A DNA stretch of 32,831 nucleotides from an uncultured Oscillospiraceae bacterium (GTDB taxonomy: Bacteria > Bacillota > Clostridia > Oscillospirales > Acutalibacteraceae). Each line of letters begins with the position of its first letter. Position 1 is the stretch's first letter. The stretch is taken from contig UQQZ01000026.1 of assembly GCA_900543305.1 (NCBI GenBank), positions 1 through 32,831 of the forward strand, in the 5' to 3' direction. The notes under the pieces are model-generated. The model was not told the DNA's origin. It did no database searches and was given only the letters and a program-made list of their open reading frames with translations. Both the position numbers and the translations under genes were made by a program. This document shows, piece after piece, positions 30,974-32,831 of this stretch.

Positions 30974-32831
30974 ATGGACAACAAGGAATTCACGCTGGAA
31001 GATATTTTGGCGGAACAGCGGGCCAAACGGCAGGCCCAGGCCGCCCAGGAGAACGGGACGCCCCGAACGGCCGGGGCCCCGTCCCCTCAGCAAGGACGGC
31101 CTCAATCCGCCCCTCAATCTCAGGAGCCGGCCCCGCAAACAGTTCCGGCCCAACAGAAACCTGCCCCGAAGCAGGAGACTCCGGCCACGCCGGCGCCTGA
31201 GGCCCGGCAGCCGGAAGCATCCCAGGAAGGGGAAGATCAGGCGGACTTAAACGCCTATGCCACCGGCACTCTGGAATTGCCCCGGGTGAAGACGGTCCAG
31301 GACCAGGAAGAGGCGTCCTGGGAGGAGCCCGAAGAGCGGAACTCTGAGAAAAAGAAGAAGAAAAAGAAAAAGTGGGGGCTTTTTGGCCGGAAGAAACGGA
31401 CCCCCGATTACAACGAGAACGAGGATGACATGTATTATGGCATCCAGCTCAAGCCCATTGACGAATACCGGATGGGATATGATTCCGCGGGGGAATTGAC
31501 CTCCGAGGCAGAGACCTACAAGACTCTCTTTGACGACTCCAAAAAGGCCATCGACAACGAAGTGGAGGCCAACTTCCAGCGGCTTCAGCGGGAGCGCCGC
31601 CGCCGGGTGGCCGAGGCGGTGCAGACTGCCGGCGTGGACGAGGAGCAGATTGCCGACGAATTCGGGGTGGTAGCCCCCATGCCGGTCACCTCTTTTGCCG
31701 CGGACCCCTATGCCCGCCAGCACGGTATCGGCGTGGAAGGCAACAAGCGGATTCAGGAGGACATGCCCGAGATCCAGAAGGCCATGCTGGAAACCTCCAA
31801 CGACCAGACCATGGAGATCAAGCTCAACGTGCTCAACGACACGGTGGAGCTCCAGCGGGTGCAGGAGACTCAGCCCGTCAGCGAAGAAGCCGTGAACCGG
31901 GTGTTGGCGTCTCCGGGACCCATGGATTCCCAGGAACCTCAGCAGCCCACTGCACCGGAACGGAAATCCGGGGAAGCACCGGCAGTCCCGCAGGCCCATG
32001 CCGAAGATTCCGCCCAGGAGACCACGGTGTTTCAGCCTCCCGTTGCTGCCGGTGCCTCTCAGGCTACCGGACGGATTTCCCGGCAGGAAGCCCCCGCCGG
32101 AGAAGAGCGGAGCCGAAAGAGTGCCGTTGCGGAAGAAGATCAGGCCACCCGTGCCATTCCCATGCCCCGGCACGCTGCTCAGGAGCGTCCCCGGCAGGAG
32201 ACCCGTCCCGGGCAGGAAGCTCAGGCAGACCAGGAGGCCACCACAGTGGCTCCCGCCGTACGGCCCACTCAGCGCCAGCGTATGGAACCTCCTCAGCTGG
32301 GCAGCATTTACGAATACCGCTCCCGGAACGTGCCCACCCATATTATCCACGCGGAGGTCCTTCAAAGCGCCCTGCTGTCCGAGTCCGAGGAGCTGCGGCA
32401 GGAATCTCAGTCCCGGGACCGCCGCCGGACGCCCAAGCGCCGGGTGCGCAACAAGAAGCTGGAAAATCCCGCGCCCAAGGAGACGCCCATTCCCGATTCC
32501 GACACCAAGGAATCCATCGACGATTACACGGGTCCGGAGGACATCAAGTCCATTTCCCACGAGCTCCGTGGAGAGATGCGGGAATTGACCCTGCGGATGA
32601 TGATTACCGGAGTGTGCACCCTGTTGCTGGCCATTGTGAATTTGATTTTCCGGGGTCAGTTTACGGGCACCGGGGACATGGGTTCCCTGCCGGTGGTGTA
32701 TGTGGTGCTGACTTTGGTATTCCTGGCAGTGGCTGCCGGGATCTGCTACAAGACCATTCTCAACGGTCTGAAAGCTCTCTTTGCCTTTAACGCCAATTCC
32801 GACAGCGCTGCGGCAGTGGCCACAGTGGCGG
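30974..32831 (+). CDS. Large unrecognised protein with charged disordered N-terminus and C-terminal membrane helices (3' end missing)
   Basis: The frame is open from ATG 30974 (AAGGAGGG upstream) to the right edge, 619 codons. Residues 1-6 and on (MDNKEFTLEDILAEQRAKR) form a short charged helix. Up to about 130 the sequence is Pro/Gln/Ala-rich, ending in a run of nine lysines (KKKKKKKKK) before WGLFGRKKR. About 145-310 is more ordered: YYGIQLKPIDEYRMGYDS, then FQRLQRERRRRVAEAV, then NDQTMEIKLNVLNDTVEL. A second disordered stretch follows, then ELRGEMRELTLRMM and two hydrophobic helices at about 540-556 and 574-592. The protein probably continues with more membrane segments. It is likely co-transcribed with rlmB (19-bp gap). 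I recognise no family. Confidence 0.7.
   Translation, partial: MDNKEFTLEDILAEQRAKRQAQAAQENGTPRTAGAPSPQQGRPQSAPQSQEPAPQTVPAQQKPAPKQETPATPAPEARQPEASQEGEDQADLNAYATGTLELPRVKTVQDQEEASWEEPEERNSEKKKKKKKKWGLFGRKKRTPDYNENEDDMYYGIQLKPIDEYRMGYDSAGELTSEAETYKTLFDDSKKAIDNEVEANFQRLQRERRRRVAEAVQTAGVDEEQIADEFGVVAPMPVTSFAADPYARQHGIGVEGNKRIQEDMPEIQKAMLETSNDQTMEIKLNVLNDTVELQRVQETQPVSEEAVNRVLASPGPMDSQEPQQPTAPERKSGEAPAVPQAHAEDSAQETTVFQPPVAAGASQATGRISRQEAPAGEERSRKSAVAEEDQATRAIPMPRHAAQERPRQETRPGQEAQADQEATTVAPAVRPTQRQRMEPPQLGSIYEYRSRNVPTHIIHAEVLQSALLSESEELRQESQSRDRRRTPKRRVRNKKLENPAPKETPIPDSDTKESIDDYTGPEDIKSISHELRGEMRELTLRMMITGVCTLLLAIVNLIFRGQFTGTGDMGSLPVVYVVLTLVFLAVAAGICYKTILNGLKALFAFNANSDSAAAVATVA

Overview
The window is ordinary chromosomal DNA of a GC-rich, strictly anaerobic-looking Firmicute, most likely a gut clostridium of the Oscillospiraceae/Ruminococcaceae type. 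This is inferred from the 2-hydroxyacyl-CoA dehydratase activase genes, the single-chain glycyl-tRNA synthetase, the two-component/HtrA operon, sigma-A promoters with 17-bp spacers, strong AGGAGG-type ribosome sites and intrinsic terminators. No rRNA, tRNA, CRISPR array, insertion sequence or prophage gene was seen.

Layout from left to right. Positions 1-3419 (minus) hold the two halves of an acyl-CoA dehydratase activase system, with a long leader. A small hotdog thioesterase (3832-4278) and a GntR/LacI-type hybrid regulator (4374-5444) follow on plus, converging on a ROK sugar kinase (minus, 5518-6471). A MarR regulator, a heterodimeric ABC exporter, a cytidylate-kinase-like protein and a diacylglycerol-kinase-like protein form one plus-strand operon (6671-13295). 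A minus-strand sugar-type locus follows: a Gfo/Idh/MocA oxidoreductase, a LacI regulator with two palindromic operators over its own promoter, and a sodium:solute symporter with its own promoter and a different operator-like array. An array of four hairpin-forming units of about 50 bp lies between symporter and LacI gene.

Positions 17511-22228 form an envelope-stress type operon: OmpR-family response regulator, histidine kinase, membrane-anchored HtrA protease and a YbaK-type deacylase. A predicted single-pass surface protein (minus) and glycyl-tRNA synthetase (minus) precede lepA and hemW (plus), then an OGG1-like 8-oxoguanine glycosylase (minus). A 700-bp AT-rich divergent gap (29425-30150) carries DnaA-box-like sequences and a long inverted repeat. 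The window ends with rlmB and the start of a large unrecognised membrane protein.

No complete new defence or mobile system is evident. The best leads are non-coding: the hairpin array at 15543-15745, the AT-rich region at 29425-30150, a palindromic element found near 385-481 and again at 27165-27233, and the structured 220-nt leader of the activase. Among proteins, the most unusual points are a tandem 24-residue repeat in the outer loop of one ABC subunit and two unrecognised membrane proteins. All functional calls come from reading motifs by eye, without database searches.
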